This document shows positions 34,569 through 48,000 of a stretch of 64,000 nucleotides of DNA, piece by piece. The stretch is from assembly GCA_963930645.1 (NCBI GenBank), contig CAWVNO010000514.1, positions 248,001-312,000 of the forward strand, given 5' to 3'. The notes beneath the pieces are model-generated. The model saw nothing but the letters and a program-made list of their open reading frames with translations, did no database searches and was not told the origin of the DNA. Within the stretch, counting starts at the first letter, position 1. Each line of letters starts with the position of its first letter. Origin of the DNA: Salticus scenicus (lineage: Eukaryota > Arthropoda > Arachnida > Araneae > Salticidae). The position numbers and the translations under genes are program-made.

Positions 34569-37381
34569 GCGGTTATTATGAAACTAGAATACATTTCGCA
34601 GATTCTGAAAGTTATTGCGATAGTTAGACTCTTTTAGTTGCTTGGGAATCGTCGTTTGAAGATGGGCATGTGAAACTGCGAGAAAAATTTTGAGAGCGCA
34701 GGACGGCTGCCGAAAGTCCGCGTAAAAACGCCCCCCGGGCCTAAAGTTTCACCGTGCAAAATTCCCGGTGATGTTATTATGAAACTAGAATACATTTCGC
34801 AGATTCTGAAACTTACTGCGATAGTTAGACTCTTTTAGTTGCTTGGGAATCGTCGTTTGAAGATGGGCATGTGAAACTGCGAGAAAAATTTTGAGAGCGC
34901 AGGACGGCTGCCGAAAGTCCGCGTAAAAACGCCCCCCGGGCCCAAAGTTTCACCGTGCAAAATTTCCGGTGCGGTTATTATGAAACTAGAATATATTCCG
35001 CAGATTCTGAAACTTACTGCGATAGTTAGACTCTTTTAGTTGCTTGGGAATCGTCGTTTGAAGATGGGCATGTGAAACTGCGAGAAAAATTTTGAGAGCG
35101 CAGGACGGCTGCCGAAAGTCCGCGTAAAAACGCCCCCCGGGCCCAAAGTTTCACCGTGCAAAATTTCCGGTGCGGTTATTATGAAACTAGAATACATTTC
35201 GCAGATTCTGAAAGTTATTGCGATAGTTAGACTCTTTTAGTTGCTTGGGAATCGTCGTTTGAAGATGGGCATGTGAAACTGCGAGAAAAATTTTGAGAGC
35301 GCAGGACGGCTGCCGAAAGTCCGCGTAAAAAGGCCCCCCGGGCCTAAAGTTTCACCGTGCAAAATTCCCGGTGATGTTATTATGAAACTAGAATACATTT
35401 CGCAGATTCTGAAACTTACTGCGATAGTTAGACTCTTTTAGTTGCTTGGGAATCGTCGTTTGAAGATGGGCATGTGAAACTGCGAGAAAAATTTTGAGAG
35501 CGCAGGACGGCTGCCGAAAGTCCGCGTAAAAACGCCCCCCGGGCCCAAAGTTTCACCGTGCAAAATTTCCGGTGCGGTTATTATGAAACTAGAATATATT
35601 CCGCAGATTCTGAAACTTACTGCGATAGTTAGACTCTTTTAGTTGCTTGGGAATCGTCGTTTGAAGATGGGCATGTGAAACTGCGAAAAAAATTTTGAGA
35701 GCGCAGGACGGCTGCCGAAAGTCCGCGTAAAAACGCCCCCCGGGCCCAAAGTTTCACCGTGCAAAATTTCCGGTGCGGTTATTAGGAAACTAGAATACAT
35801 TTCGCAGATTCTGAAAGTTATTGCGATAGTTAGACTCTTTTAGTTGCTTGGGAATCGTCGTTTGAAGATGGGCATGTGAAACTGCGAGAAAAATTTTGAG
35901 AGCGCAGGACGGCTGCCGAAAGTCCGCGTAAAAACGCCCCCCGGGCCTAAAGTTTCACCGTGCAAAATTCCCGGTGATGTTATTATGAAACTAGAATACA
36001 TTTCGCAGATTCTGAAACTTACTGCGATAGTTAGACTCTTTTAGTTGCTTGGGAATCGTCGTTTGAAGATGGGCATGTGAAACTGCGAGAAAAATTTTGA
36101 GAGCGCAGGACGGCTGCCGAAAGTCCGCGTAAAAACGCCCCCCGGGCCCAAAGTTTCACCGTGCAAAATTTCCGGTGCGGTTATTATGAAACTAGAATAT
36201 ATTCCGCAGATTCTGAAACTTACTGCGATAGTTAGACTCTTTTAGTTGCTTGGGAATCGTCGTTTGAAGATGGGCATGTGAAACTGCGAGAAAAATTTTG
36301 AGAGCGCAGGACGGCTGCCGAAAGTCCGCGTAAAAACGCCCCCCGGGCCCAAAGTTTCACCGTGCAAAATTTCCGGTGCGGTTATTATGAAACTAGAATA
36401 CATTTCGCAGATTCTGAAAGTTATTGCGATAGTTAGACTCTTTTAGTTGCTTGGGAATCGTCGTTTGAAGATGGGCATGTGAAACTGCGAGAAAAATTTT
36501 GAGAGCGCAGGACGGCTGCCGAAAGTCCGCGTAAAAACGCCCCCCGGGCCTAAAGTTTCACCGTGCAAAATTCCCGGTGATGTTATTATGAAACTAGAAT
36601 ACATTTCGCAGATTCTGAAACTTACTGCGATAGTTAGACTCTTTTAGTTGCTTGGGAATCGTCGTTTGAAGATGGGCATGTGAAACTGCGAGAAAAATTT
36701 TGAGAGCGCAGGACGGCTGCCGAAAGTCCGCGTAAAAACGCCCCCGGGCCCAAAGTTTCACCGTGCAAAATTTCCGGTGCGGTTATTATGAAACTAGAAT
36801 ATATTCCGCAGATTCTGAAACTTACTGCGATAGTTAGACTCTTTTAGTTGCTTGGGAATCGTCGTTTGAAGATGGGCATGTGAAACTGCGAAAAAAATTT
36901 TGAGAGCGCAGGACGGCTGCCGAAAGTCCGCGTAAAAACGCCCCCCGGGCCCAAAGTTTCACCGTGCAAAATTTCCGGTGCGGTTATTATGAAACTAGAA
37001 TATATTCCGCAGATTCTGAAACTTACTGCGATAGTTAGACTCTTTTAGTTGCTTGGGAATCGTCGTTTGAAGATGGGCATGTGAAACTGCGAGAAAAATT
37101 TTGAGAGCGCAGGACGGCTGCCGAAAGTCTGCGTAAAAACGCCCCCCGGGCCTAAAGTTTCACCGTGCAAAATTCCCGGTGATGTTATTATGAAACTAGA
37201 ATACATTTCGCAGATTCTGAAAGTTATTGCGATAGTTAGACTCTTTTAGTTGCTTGGGAATCGTCGTTTGAAGATGGGCATGTGAAACTGCGAGAAAAAT
37301 TTTGAGAGCGCAGGACGGCTGCCGAAAGTCCGCGTAAAAACGCCCCCCGGGCCTAAAGTTTCACCGTGCAAAATTCCCGGT
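34569..37381 (+). repeat. 14-monomer interval between the two large duplicates
   Basis: The order is A,B,C,A,B,D,A,B,C,A,B,D,E,A'. It begins with A directly after B (34368), skipping the third trimer position. Private changes are AAAGGCC near 35330, TTAGGAAAC near 35783 and a 1-bp loss in the C run near 36740. I saw none of these in the duplicated blocks, consistent with this being non-duplicated spacer. No gene is present. Confidence 0.85.
36579..36778 (+). repeat. 200-bp B monomer with shortened C run
   Basis: The run of six C before GGG is five long near 36740. I saw this in no other monomer. It lies in the spacer between the large duplicates and is probably simple slippage. Confidence 0.92.
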
Positions 37382-37984
37382 GATGTTATTATGAAACTAG
37401 AATACATTTCGCAGATTCTGAAACTTACTGCGATAGTTAGACTCTTTTAGTTGCTTGGGAATCGTCGTTTGAAGATGGGCATGTGAAACTGCGAGAAAAA
37501 TTTTGAGAGCGCAGGACGGCTGCCGAAAGTCCGCGTAAAAACGCCCCCCGGGCCCAAAGTTTCACCGTGCAAAATTTCCGGTGCGGTTATTATGAAACTA
37601 GAATATATTCCGCAGATTCTGAAACTTACTGCGATAGTTAGACTCTTTTAGTTGCTTGGGAATCGTCGTTTGAAGATGGGCATGTGAAACTGCGAGAAAA
37701 ATTTTTAGAGCGCAGGACGACTGCCGAAAGTCCGCGTAAAAACGCCCCCCGGGCCCAAAGTTTCACCGTGCAAAATTTCCGGTGCGGTTATTATGAAACT
37801 AGAATACATTTCGCAGATTCTGAAAGTTATTGCGATAGTTAGACTCTTTTAGGTGCTTGGGAATCGTCGTTTGAAGATGGGCATGTGAAACTGCGAGAAA
37901 AATTTTGAGAGCGCAGGACGGCTGCCGAAAGTCCGCGTAAAAACGCCCCCCGGGCCTAAAGTTTCACCGTGCAAAATTCCCGGT

Positions 37985-38184
37985 GATGTTATTATGAAAC
38001 TAGAATACATTTCGCAGATTCTGAAACTTACTGCGATAGTTAGACTCTTTTAGTTGCTTGGGAATCGTCGTTTGAAGATGGGCATGTGAAACTGCGAGAA
38101 AAATTTTGAGAGCGCAGGACGGCTGCCGAAAGTCCGCGTAAAAACGCCCCCCGGGCAAAAGTTTCACCGTGCAAAATTTCCGGT
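37985..38184 (+). repeat. 200-bp B monomer, duplicate of the one at 18894
   Basis: It carries the same GGGCAAAAG net 1-bp loss (near 38153) as the monomer 19,091 bp upstream. Confidence 0.93.
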
Positions 38185-41100
38185 GCGGTTATTATGAAAC
38201 TAGAATATATTCCGCAGATTCTGAAACTTACTGCGATAGTTAGACTCTTTTAGTTGCTTGGGAATCGTCGTTTGAAGATGGGCATGTGAAACTGCGAAAA
38301 AAATTTTGAGAGCGCAGGACGGCTGCCGAAAGTCCGCGTAAAAACGCCCCCCGGGCCCAAAGTTTCACCGTGCAAAATTTCCGGTGCGGTTATTATGAAA
38401 CTAGAATACATTTCGCAGATTCTGAAAGTTATTGCGATAGTTAGACTCTTTTAGTTGCTTGGGAATCGTCGTTTGAAGATGGGCATGTGAAACTGCGAGA
38501 AAAATTTTGAGAGCGCAGGACGGCTGCCGAAAGTCCGCGTAAAAACGCCCCCCGGGCCTAAAGTTTCACCGTGCAAAATTCCCGGTGATGTTATTATGAA
38601 ACTAGAATACATTTCGCAGATTCTGAAACTTACTGCGATAGTTAGACTCTTTTAGTTGCTTGGGAATCGTCGTTTGAAGATGGGCATGTGAAACTGCGAG
38701 AAAAATTTTGAGAGCGCAGGACGGCTGCCGAAAGTCCGCGTAAAAACGCCCCCCGGGCCCAAAGTTTCACCGTGCAAAATTTCCGGTGCGGTTATTATGA
38801 AACTAGAATATATTCCGCAGATTCTGAAACTTACTGCGATAGTTAGACTCTTTTAGTTGCTTGGGAATCGTCGTTTGAAGATGGGCATGTGAAACTGCGA
38901 GAAAAATTTTGAGAGCGCAGGACGGCTGCCGAAAGTCCGCGTAAAAACGCCCACCGGGCCCAAAGTTTCACCGTGCAAAATTTCCGGTGCGGTTATTATG
39001 AAACTAGAATACATTTCGCAGATTCTGAAAGTTATTGCGATAGTTAGACTCTTTTAGTTGCTTGGGAATCGTCGTTTGAAGATGGGCATGTGAAACTGCG
39101 AGAAAAATTTTGAGAGCGCAGGACGGCTGCCGAAAGTCCGCGTAAAAACGCCCCCCGGGCCTAAAGTTTCACCGTGCAAAATTCCCGGTGATGTTATTAT
39201 GAAACTAGAATACATTTCGCAGATTCTGAAACTTACTGCGATAGTTAGACTCTTTTAGTTGCTTGGGAATCGTCGTTTGAAGATGGGCATGTGAAACTGC
39301 GAGAAAAATTTTGAGAGCGCAGGACGGCTGCCGAAAGTCCGCGTAAAAACGCCCCCCGGGCCCAAAGTTTCACCGTGCAAAATTTCCGGTGCGGTTATTA
39401 TGAAACTAGAATATATTCCGCAGATTCTGAAACTTACTGCGATAGTTAGACTCTTTTAGTTGCTTGGGAATCGTCGTTTGAAGATGGGCATGTGAAACTG
39501 CGAGAAAAATTTTGAGAGCGCAGGACGGCTGCCGAAAGTCTGCGTAAAAACGCCCCCCGGGCCTAAAGTTTCACCGTGCAAAATTCCCGGTGATGTTATT
39601 ATGAAACTAGAATACATTTCGCAGATTCTGAAAGTTATTGCGATAGTTAGACTCTTTTAGTTGCTTGGGAATCGTCGTTTGAAGATGGGCATGTGAAACT
39701 GCGAGAAAAATTTTGAGAGCGCAGGACGGCTGCCGAAAGTCCGCGTAAAAACGCCCCCCGGGCCTAAAGTTTCACCGTGCAAAATTCCCGGTGATGTTAT
39801 TATGAAACTAGAATACATTTCGCAGATTCTGAAACTTACTGCGATAGTTAGACTCTTTTAGTTGCTTGGGAATCGTCGTTTGAAGATGGGCATGTGAAAC
39901 TGCGAGAAAAATTTTGAGAGCGCAGGACGGCTGCCGAAAGTCCGCGTAAAAACGCCCCCCGGGCCCAAAGTTTCACCGTGCAAAATTTCCGGTGCGGTTA
40001 TTATGAAACTAGAATATATTCCGCAGATTCTGAAACTTACTGCGATAGTTAGACTCTTTTAGTTGCTTGGGAATCGTCGTTTGAAGATGGGCATGTGAAA
40101 CTGCGAAAAAAATTTTGAGAGCGCAGGACGGCTGCCGAAAGTCCGCGTAAAAACGCCCCCCGGGCCCAAAGTTTCACCGTGCAAAATTTCCGGTGCGGTT
40201 ATTATGAAACTAGAATACATTTCGCAGATTCTGAAAGTTATTGCGATAGTTAGACTCTTTTAGTTGCTTGGGAATCGTCGTTTGAAGATGGGCATGTGAA
40301 ACTGCGAGAAAAATTTTGAGAGCGCAGGACGGCTGCCGAAAGTCCGCGTAAAAACGCCCCCCGGGCCTAAAGTTTCACCGTGCAAAATTCCCGGTGATGT
40401 TATTATGAAACTAGAATACATTTCGCAGATTCTGAAACTTACTGCGATAGTTAGACTCTTTTAGTTGCTTGGGAATCGTCGTTTGAAGATTGGCATGTGA
40501 AACTGCGAGAAAAATTTTGAGAGCGCAGGACGGCTGCCGAAAGTCCGCGTAAAAACGCCCCCCGGGCCCAAAGTTTCACCGTGCAAAATTTCCGGTGCGG
40601 TTATTATGAAACTAGAATATATTCCGCAGATTCTGAAACTTACTGCGATAGTTAGACTCTTTTAGTTGCTTGGGAATCGTCGTTTGAAGATGGGCATGTG
40701 AAACTGCGAAAAAAATTTTGAGAGCGCAGGACGGCTGCCGAAAGTCCGCGTAAAAACGCCCCCCGGGCCCAAAGTTTCACCGTGCAAAATTTCCGGTGCG
40801 GTTATTATGAAACTAGAATACATTTCGCAGATTCTGAAAGTTATTGCGATAGTTAGACTCTTTTAGTTGCTTGGGAATCGTCGTTTGAAGATGGGCATGT
40901 GAAACTGCGAGAAAAATTTTGAGAGCGCAGGACGGCTGCCGAAAGTCCGCGTAAAAACGCCCCCCGGGCCTAAAGTTTCACCGTGCAAAATTCCCGGTGA
41001 TGTTATTATGAAACTAGAATACATTTCGCAGATTCTGAAACTTACTGCGATAGTTAGACTCTTTTAGTTGCTTGGGAATCGTCGTTTGAAGATGGGCATG

Positions 41101-44100
41101 TGAAACTGCGAGAAAAATTTTGAGAGCGCAGGACGGCTGCCGAAAGTCCGCGTAAAAACGCCCCCCGGGCCCAAAGTTTCACCGTGCAAAATTTCCGGTG
41201 CGGTTATTATGAAACTAGAATATATTCCGCAGATTCTGAAACTTACTGCGATAGTTAGACTCTTTTAGTTGCTTGGGAATCGTCGTTTGAAGATGGGCAT
41301 GTGAAACTGCGAGAAAAATTTTGAGAGCGCAGGACGGCTGCCGAAAGTCCGCGTAAAAACGCCCCCCGGGCCCAAAGTTTCACCGTGCAAAATTTCCGGT
41401 GCGGTTATTATGAAACTAGAATACATTTCGCAGATTCTGAAAGTTATTGCGATAGTTAGACTCTTTTAGTTGCTTGGGAATCGTCGTTTGAAGATGGGCA
41501 TGTGAAACTGCGAGAAAAATTTTGAGAGCGCAGGACGGCTGCCGAAAGTCCGCGTAAAAACGCCCCCCGGGCCTAAAGTTTCACCGTGCAAAATTCCCGG
41601 TGATGTTATTATGAAACTAGAATACATTTCGCAGATTCTGAAACTTACTGCGATAGTTAGACTCTTTTAGTTGCTTGGGAATCGTCGTTTGAAGATGGGC
41701 ATGTGAAACTGCGAGAAAAATTTTGAGAGCGCAGGACGGCTGCCGAAAGTCCGCGTAAAAACGCCCCCCGGGCCCAAAGTTTCACCGTGCAAAATTTCCG
41801 GTGCGGTTATTATGAAACTAGAATATATTCCGCAGATTCTGAAACTTACTGCGATAGTTAGACTCTTTTAGTTGCTTGGGAATCGTCGTTTGAAGATGGG
41901 CATGTGAAACTGCGAAAAAAATTTTGAGAGCGCAGGACGGCTGCCGAAAGTCCGCGTAAAAACGCCCCCCGGGCCCAAAGTTTCACCGTGCAAAACTTCC
42001 GGTGCGGTTATTATGAAACTAGAATACATTTCGCAGATTCTGAAAGTTATTGCGATAGTTAGACTCTTTTAGTTGCTTGGGAATCGTCGTTTGAAGATGG
42101 GCATGTGAAACTGCGAGAAAAATTTTGAGAGCGCAGGACGGCTGCCGAAAGTCCGCGCAAAAACGCCCCCCGGGCCTAAAGTTTCACCGTGCAAAATTCC
42201 CGGTGATGTTATTATGAAACTAGAATACATTTCGCAGATTCTGAAACTTACTGCGATAGTTAGACTCTTTTAGTTGCTTGGGAATCGTCGTTTGAAGATG
42301 GGCATGTGAAACTGCGAGAAAAATTTTGAGAGCGCAGGACGGCTGCCGAAAGTCCGCGTAAAAACGCCCCCCGGGCCCAAAGTTTCACCGTGCAAAATTT
42401 CCGGTGCGGTTATTATGAAACTAGAATATATTCCGCAGATTCTGAAACTTACTGCGATAGTTAGACTCTTTTAGTTGCTTGGGAATCGTCGTTTGAAGAT
42501 GGGCATGTGAAACTGCGAGAAAAATTTTGAGAGCGCAGGACGGCTGCCGAAAGTCCGCGTAAAAACGCCCCCCGGGCCCAAAGTTTCACCGTGCAAAATT
42601 TCCGGTGCGGTTATTATGAAACTAGAATACATTTCGCAGATTCTGAAAGTTATTGCGTTAGTTAGACTCTTTTAGTTGCTTGGGAATCGTCGTTTGAAGA
42701 TGGGCATGTGAAACTGCGAGAAAAATTTTGAGAGCGCAGGACGGCTGCCGAAAGTCCGCGTAAAAACGCCCCCCGGGCCTAAAGTTTCACCGTGCAAAAT
42801 TCCCGGTGTTGTTATTATGAAACTAGAATACATTTCGCAGATTCTGAAACTTACTGCGATAGTTAGACTCTTTTAGTTGCTTGGGAATCGTCGTTTGAAG
42901 ATGGGCATGTGAAACTGCGAGAAAAATTTTGAGAGCGCAGGACGGCTGCCGAAAGTCCGCGTAAAAACGCCCCCCGGGCCCAAAGTTTCACCGTGCAAAA
43001 TTTCCGGTGCGGTTATTATGAAACTAGAATATATTCCGCAGATTCTGAAACTTACTGCGATAGTTAGACTCTTTTAGTTGCTTGGGAATCGTCGTTTGAA
43101 GATGGGCATGTGAAACTGCGAAAAAAATTTTGAGAGCGCAGGACGGCTGCCGAAAGTCCGCGTAAAAACGCCCCCCGGGCCCAAAGTTTCACCGTGCAAA
43201 ATTTCCGGTGCGGTTATTATGAAACTAGAATACATTTCGCAGATTCTGAAAGTTATTGCGATAGTTAGACTCTTTTAGTTGCTTGGGAATCGTCGTTTGA
43301 AGATGGGGATGTGAAACTGCGAGAAAAATTTTGAGAGCGCAGGACGGCTGCCGAAAGTCCGCGTAAAAACGCCCCCCGGGCCTAAAGTTTCACCGTGCAA
43401 AATTCCCGGTGATGTTATTATGAAACTAGAATACATTTCGCAGATTCTGAAACTTACTGCGATAGTTAGACTCTTTTAGTTGCTTGGGAATCGTCGTTTG
43501 AAGATGGGCATGTGAAACTGCGAGAAAAATTTTGAGAGCGCAGGACGGCTGCCGAAAGTCCGCGTAAAAACGCCCCCCGGGCCCAAAGTTTCACCGTGCA
43601 AAATTTCCGGTGCGGTTATTATGAAACTAGAATATATTCCGCAGATTCTGAAACTTACTGCGATAGTTAGACTCTTTTAGTTGCTTGGGAATCGTCGTTT
43701 GAAGATGGGCATGTGAAACTGCGAGAAAAATTTTGAGAGCGCAGGACGGCTGCCGAAAGTCTGCGTAAAAACGCCCCCCGGGCCTAAAGTTTCACCGTGC
43801 AAAATTCCCGGTGATGTTATTATGAAACTAGAATACATTTCGCAGATTCTGAAAGTTATTGCGATAGTTAGACTCTTTTAGTTGCTTGGGAATCGTCGTT
43901 TGAAGATGGGCATGTGAAACTGCGAGAAAAATTTTGAGAGCGCAGGACGGCTGCCGAAAGTCCGCGTAAAAACGCCCCCCGGGCCTAAAGTTTCACCGTG
44001 CAAAATTCCCGGTGATGTTATTATGAAACTAGAATACATTTCGCAGATTCTGAAACTTACTGCGATAGTTAGACTCTTTTAGTTGCTTGGGAATCGTCGT

Positions 44101-44817
44101 TTGAAGATGGGCATGTGAAACTGCGAGAAAAATTTTGAGAGCGCAGGACGGCTGCCGAAAGTCCGCGTAAAAACGCCCCCCGGGCCCAAAGTTTCACCGT
44201 GCAAAATTTCCGGTGCGGTTATTATGAAACTAGAATATATTCCGCAGATTCTGAAACTTACTGCGATAGTTAGACTCTTTTAGTTGCTTGGGAATCGTCG
44301 TTTGAAGATGGGCATGTGAAACTGCGACAAAAATTTTGAGAGCGCAGGACGGCTGCCGAAAGTCCGCGTAAAAACGCCCCCCGGGCCCAAAGTTTCACCG
44401 TGCAAAATTTCCGGTGCGGTTATTATGAAACTAGAATACATTTCGCAGATTCTGAAAGTTATTGCGATAGTTAGACTCTTTTAGTTGCTTGGGAATCGTC
44501 GTTTGAAGATGGGCATGTGAAACTGCGAGAAAAATTTTGAGAGCGCAGGACGGCTGCCGAAAGTCCGCGTAAAAACGCCCCCCGGGCCTAAAGTTTCACC
44601 GTGCAAAATTCCCGGTGATGTTATTATGAAACTAGAATACATTTCGCAGATTCTGAAACTTACTGCGATAGTTAGACTCTTTTAGTTGCTTGGGAATCGT
44701 CGTTTGAAGATGGGCATGTGAAACTGCGAGAAAAATTTTGAGAGCGCAGGACGGCTGCCGAAAGTCCGCGTAAAAACGCCCCCCGGGCCCAAAGTTTCAC
44801 CGTGCAAAATTTCCGGT

Positions 44818-45016
44818 GCGGTTATTATGAAACTAGAATATACCGCAGATTCTGAAACTTACTGCGATAGTTAGACTCTTTTAGTTGCTTGGGAATCGTC
44901 GTTTGAAGATGGGCATGTGAAACTGCGAAAAAAATTTTGAGAGCGCAGGACGGCTGCCGAAAGTCCGCGTAAAAACGCCCCCCGGGCCCAAAGTTTCACC
45001 GTGCAAAATTTCCGGT
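44818..45016 (+). repeat. 199-bp D monomer, duplicate of the one at 25727
   Basis: It has the same 2-bp loss (near 44839) as the monomer 19,091 bp upstream, in the same D subtype with A114. Confidence 0.93.
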
Positions 45017-48000
45017 GCGGTTATTATGAAACTAGAATACATTTCGCAGATTCTGAAAGTTATTGCGATAGTTAGACTCTTTTAGTTGCTTGGGAATCGT
45101 CGTTTGAAGATGGGCATGTGAAACTGCGAGAAAAATTTTGAGAGCGCAGGACGGCTGCCGAAAGTCCGCGTAAAAACGCCCCCCGGGCCTAAAGTTTCAC
45201 CGTGCAAAATTCCCGGTGATGTTATTATGAAACTAGAATACATTTCGCAGATTCTGAAACTTACTGCGATAGTTAGACTCTTTTAGTTGCTTGGGAATCG
45301 TCGTTTGAAGATGGGCATGTGAAACTGCGCGAAAAATTTTGAGAGCGCAGGACGGCTGCCGAAAGTCCGCGTAAAAACGCCCCCCGGGCCCAAAGTTTCA
45401 CCGTGCAAAATTTCCGGTGCGGTTATTATGAAACTAGAATATATTCCGCAGATTCTGAAACTTACTGCGATAGTTAGACTCTTTTAGTTGCTTGGGAATC
45501 GTCGTTTGAAGATGGGCATGTGAAACTGCGAAAAAAATTTTGAGAGCGCAGGACGGCTGCCGAAAGTCCGCGTAAAAACGCCCCCCGGGCCCAAAGTTTC
45601 ACCGTGCAAAATTTCCGGTGCGGTTATTATGAAACTAGAATACATTTCGCAGATTCTGAAAGTTATTGCGATAGTTAGACTCTTTTAGTTGCTTGGGAAT
45701 CGTCGTTTGAAGATGGGGATGTGAAACTGCGAGAAAAATTTTGAGAGCGCAGGACGGCTGCCGAAAGTCCGCGTAAAAACGCCCCCCGGGCCTAAAGTTT
45801 CACCGTGCAAAATTCCCGGTGATGTTATTATGAAACTAGAATACATTTCGCAGATTCTGAAACTTACTGCGATAGTTAGACTCTTTTAGTTGCTTGGGAA
45901 TCGTCGTTTGAAGATGGGCATGTGAAACTGCGAGAAAAATTTTGAGAGCGCAGGACGGCTGCCGAAAGTCCGCGTAAAAACGCCCCCCGGGCCCAAAGTT
46001 TCACCGTGCAAAATTTCCGGTGCGGTTATTATGAAACTAGAATATATTCCGCAGATTCTGAAACTTACTGCGATAGTTAGACTCTTTTAGTTGCTTGGGA
46101 ATCGTTGTTTGAAGATGGGCATGTGAAACTGCGAGAAAAATTTTGAGAGCGCAGGACGGCTGCCGAAAGTCCGCGTAAAAACGCCCCCCGGGCCCAAAGT
46201 TTCACCGTGCAAAATTTCCGGTGCGGTTATTATGAAACTAGAATACATTTCGCAGATTCTGAAAGTTATTGCGATAGTTAGACTCTTTTAGTTGCTTGGG
46301 AATCGTCGTTTGAAGATGGGCATGTGAAACTGCGAGAAAAATTTTGAGAGCGGAGGACGGCTGCCGAAAGTCCGCGTAAAAACGCCCCCCGGGCCTAAAG
46401 TTTCACCGTGCAAAATTCCCGGTGATGTTATTATGAAACTAGAATACATTTCGCAGATTCTGAAACTTACTGCGATAGTTAGACTCTTTTAGTTGCTTGG
46501 GAATCGTCGTTTGAAGATGGGCATGTGAAACTGCGAGCAAAATTTTGAGAGCGCAGGACGGCTGCCGAAAGTCCGCGTAAAAACGCCCCCCGGGCCCAAA
46601 GTTTCACCGTGCAAAATTTCCGGTGCGGTTATTATGAAACTAGAATATATTCCGCAGATTCTGAAACTTACTGCGATAGTTAGACTCTTTTAGTTGCTTG
46701 GGAATCGTCGTTTGAAGATGGGCATGTGAAACTGCGAAAAAAATTTTGAGAGCGCAGGACGGCTGCCGAAAGTCCGCGTAAAAACGCCCCCCGGGCCCAA
46801 AGTTTCACCGTGCAAAATTTCCGGTGCGGTTATTATGAAACTAGAATATATTCCGCAGATTCTGAAACTTACTGAGATAGTTAGACTCTTTTAGTTGCTT
46901 GGGAATCGTCGTTTGAAGATGGGCATGTGAAACTGCGAGAAAAATTTTGAGAGCGCAGGACGGCTGCCGAAAGTCTGCGTAAAAACGCCCCCCGGGCCTA
47001 AAGTTTCACCGTGCAAAATTCCCGGTGATGTTATTATGAAACTAGAATACATTTCGCAGATTCTGAAAGTTATTGCGATAGTTAGACTCTTTTAGTTGCT
47101 TGGGAATCGTCGTTTGAAGATGGGCATGTGAAACTGCGAGAAAAATTTTGAGAGCGCAGGACGGCTGCCGAAAGTCCGCGTAAAAACGCCCCCCGGGCCT
47201 AAAGTTTCACCGTGCAAAATTCCCGGTGATGTTATTATGAAACTAGAATACATTTCGCAGATTCTGAAACTTACTGCGATAGTTAGACTCTTTTAGTTGC
47301 TTGGGAATCGTCGTTTGAAGATGGGCATGTGAAACTGCGAGAAAAATTTTGAGAGCGCAGGACGGCTGCCGAAAGTCCGCGTAAAAACGCCCCCCGGGCC
47401 CAAAGTTTCACCGTGCAAAATTTCCGGTGCGGTTATTATGAAACTAGAATATATTCCGCAGATTCTGAAACTTACTGCGATAGTTAGACTCTTTTAGTTG
47501 CTTGGGAATCGTCGTTTGAAGATGGGCATGTGAAACTGCGAGAAAAATTTTGAGAGCGCAGGACAGCTGCCGAAAGTCCGCGTAAAAACGCCCCCCGGGC
47601 CCAAAGTTTCACCGTGCAAAATTTCCGGTGCGGTTATTATGAAACTAGAATACATTTCGCAGATTCTGAAAGTTATTGCGATAGTTAGACTCTTTTAGTT
47701 GCTTGGGAATCGTCGTTTGAAGATGGGCATGTGAAACTGCGAGAAAAATTTTGAGAGCGCAGGACGGCTGCCGAAAGTCCGCGTAAAAACGCCCCCCGGG
47801 CCTAAATTTTCACCGTGCAAAATTCCCGGTGATGTTATTATGAAACTAGAATACATTTCGCAGATTCTGAAACTTACTGCGATAGTTAGACTCTTTTAGT
47901 TGCTTGGGAATCGTCGTTTGAAGATGGGCATGTGAAACTGCGAGAAAAATTTTGAGAGCGCAGGACAGCTGCCGAAAGTCCGCGTAAAAACGCCCCCCGG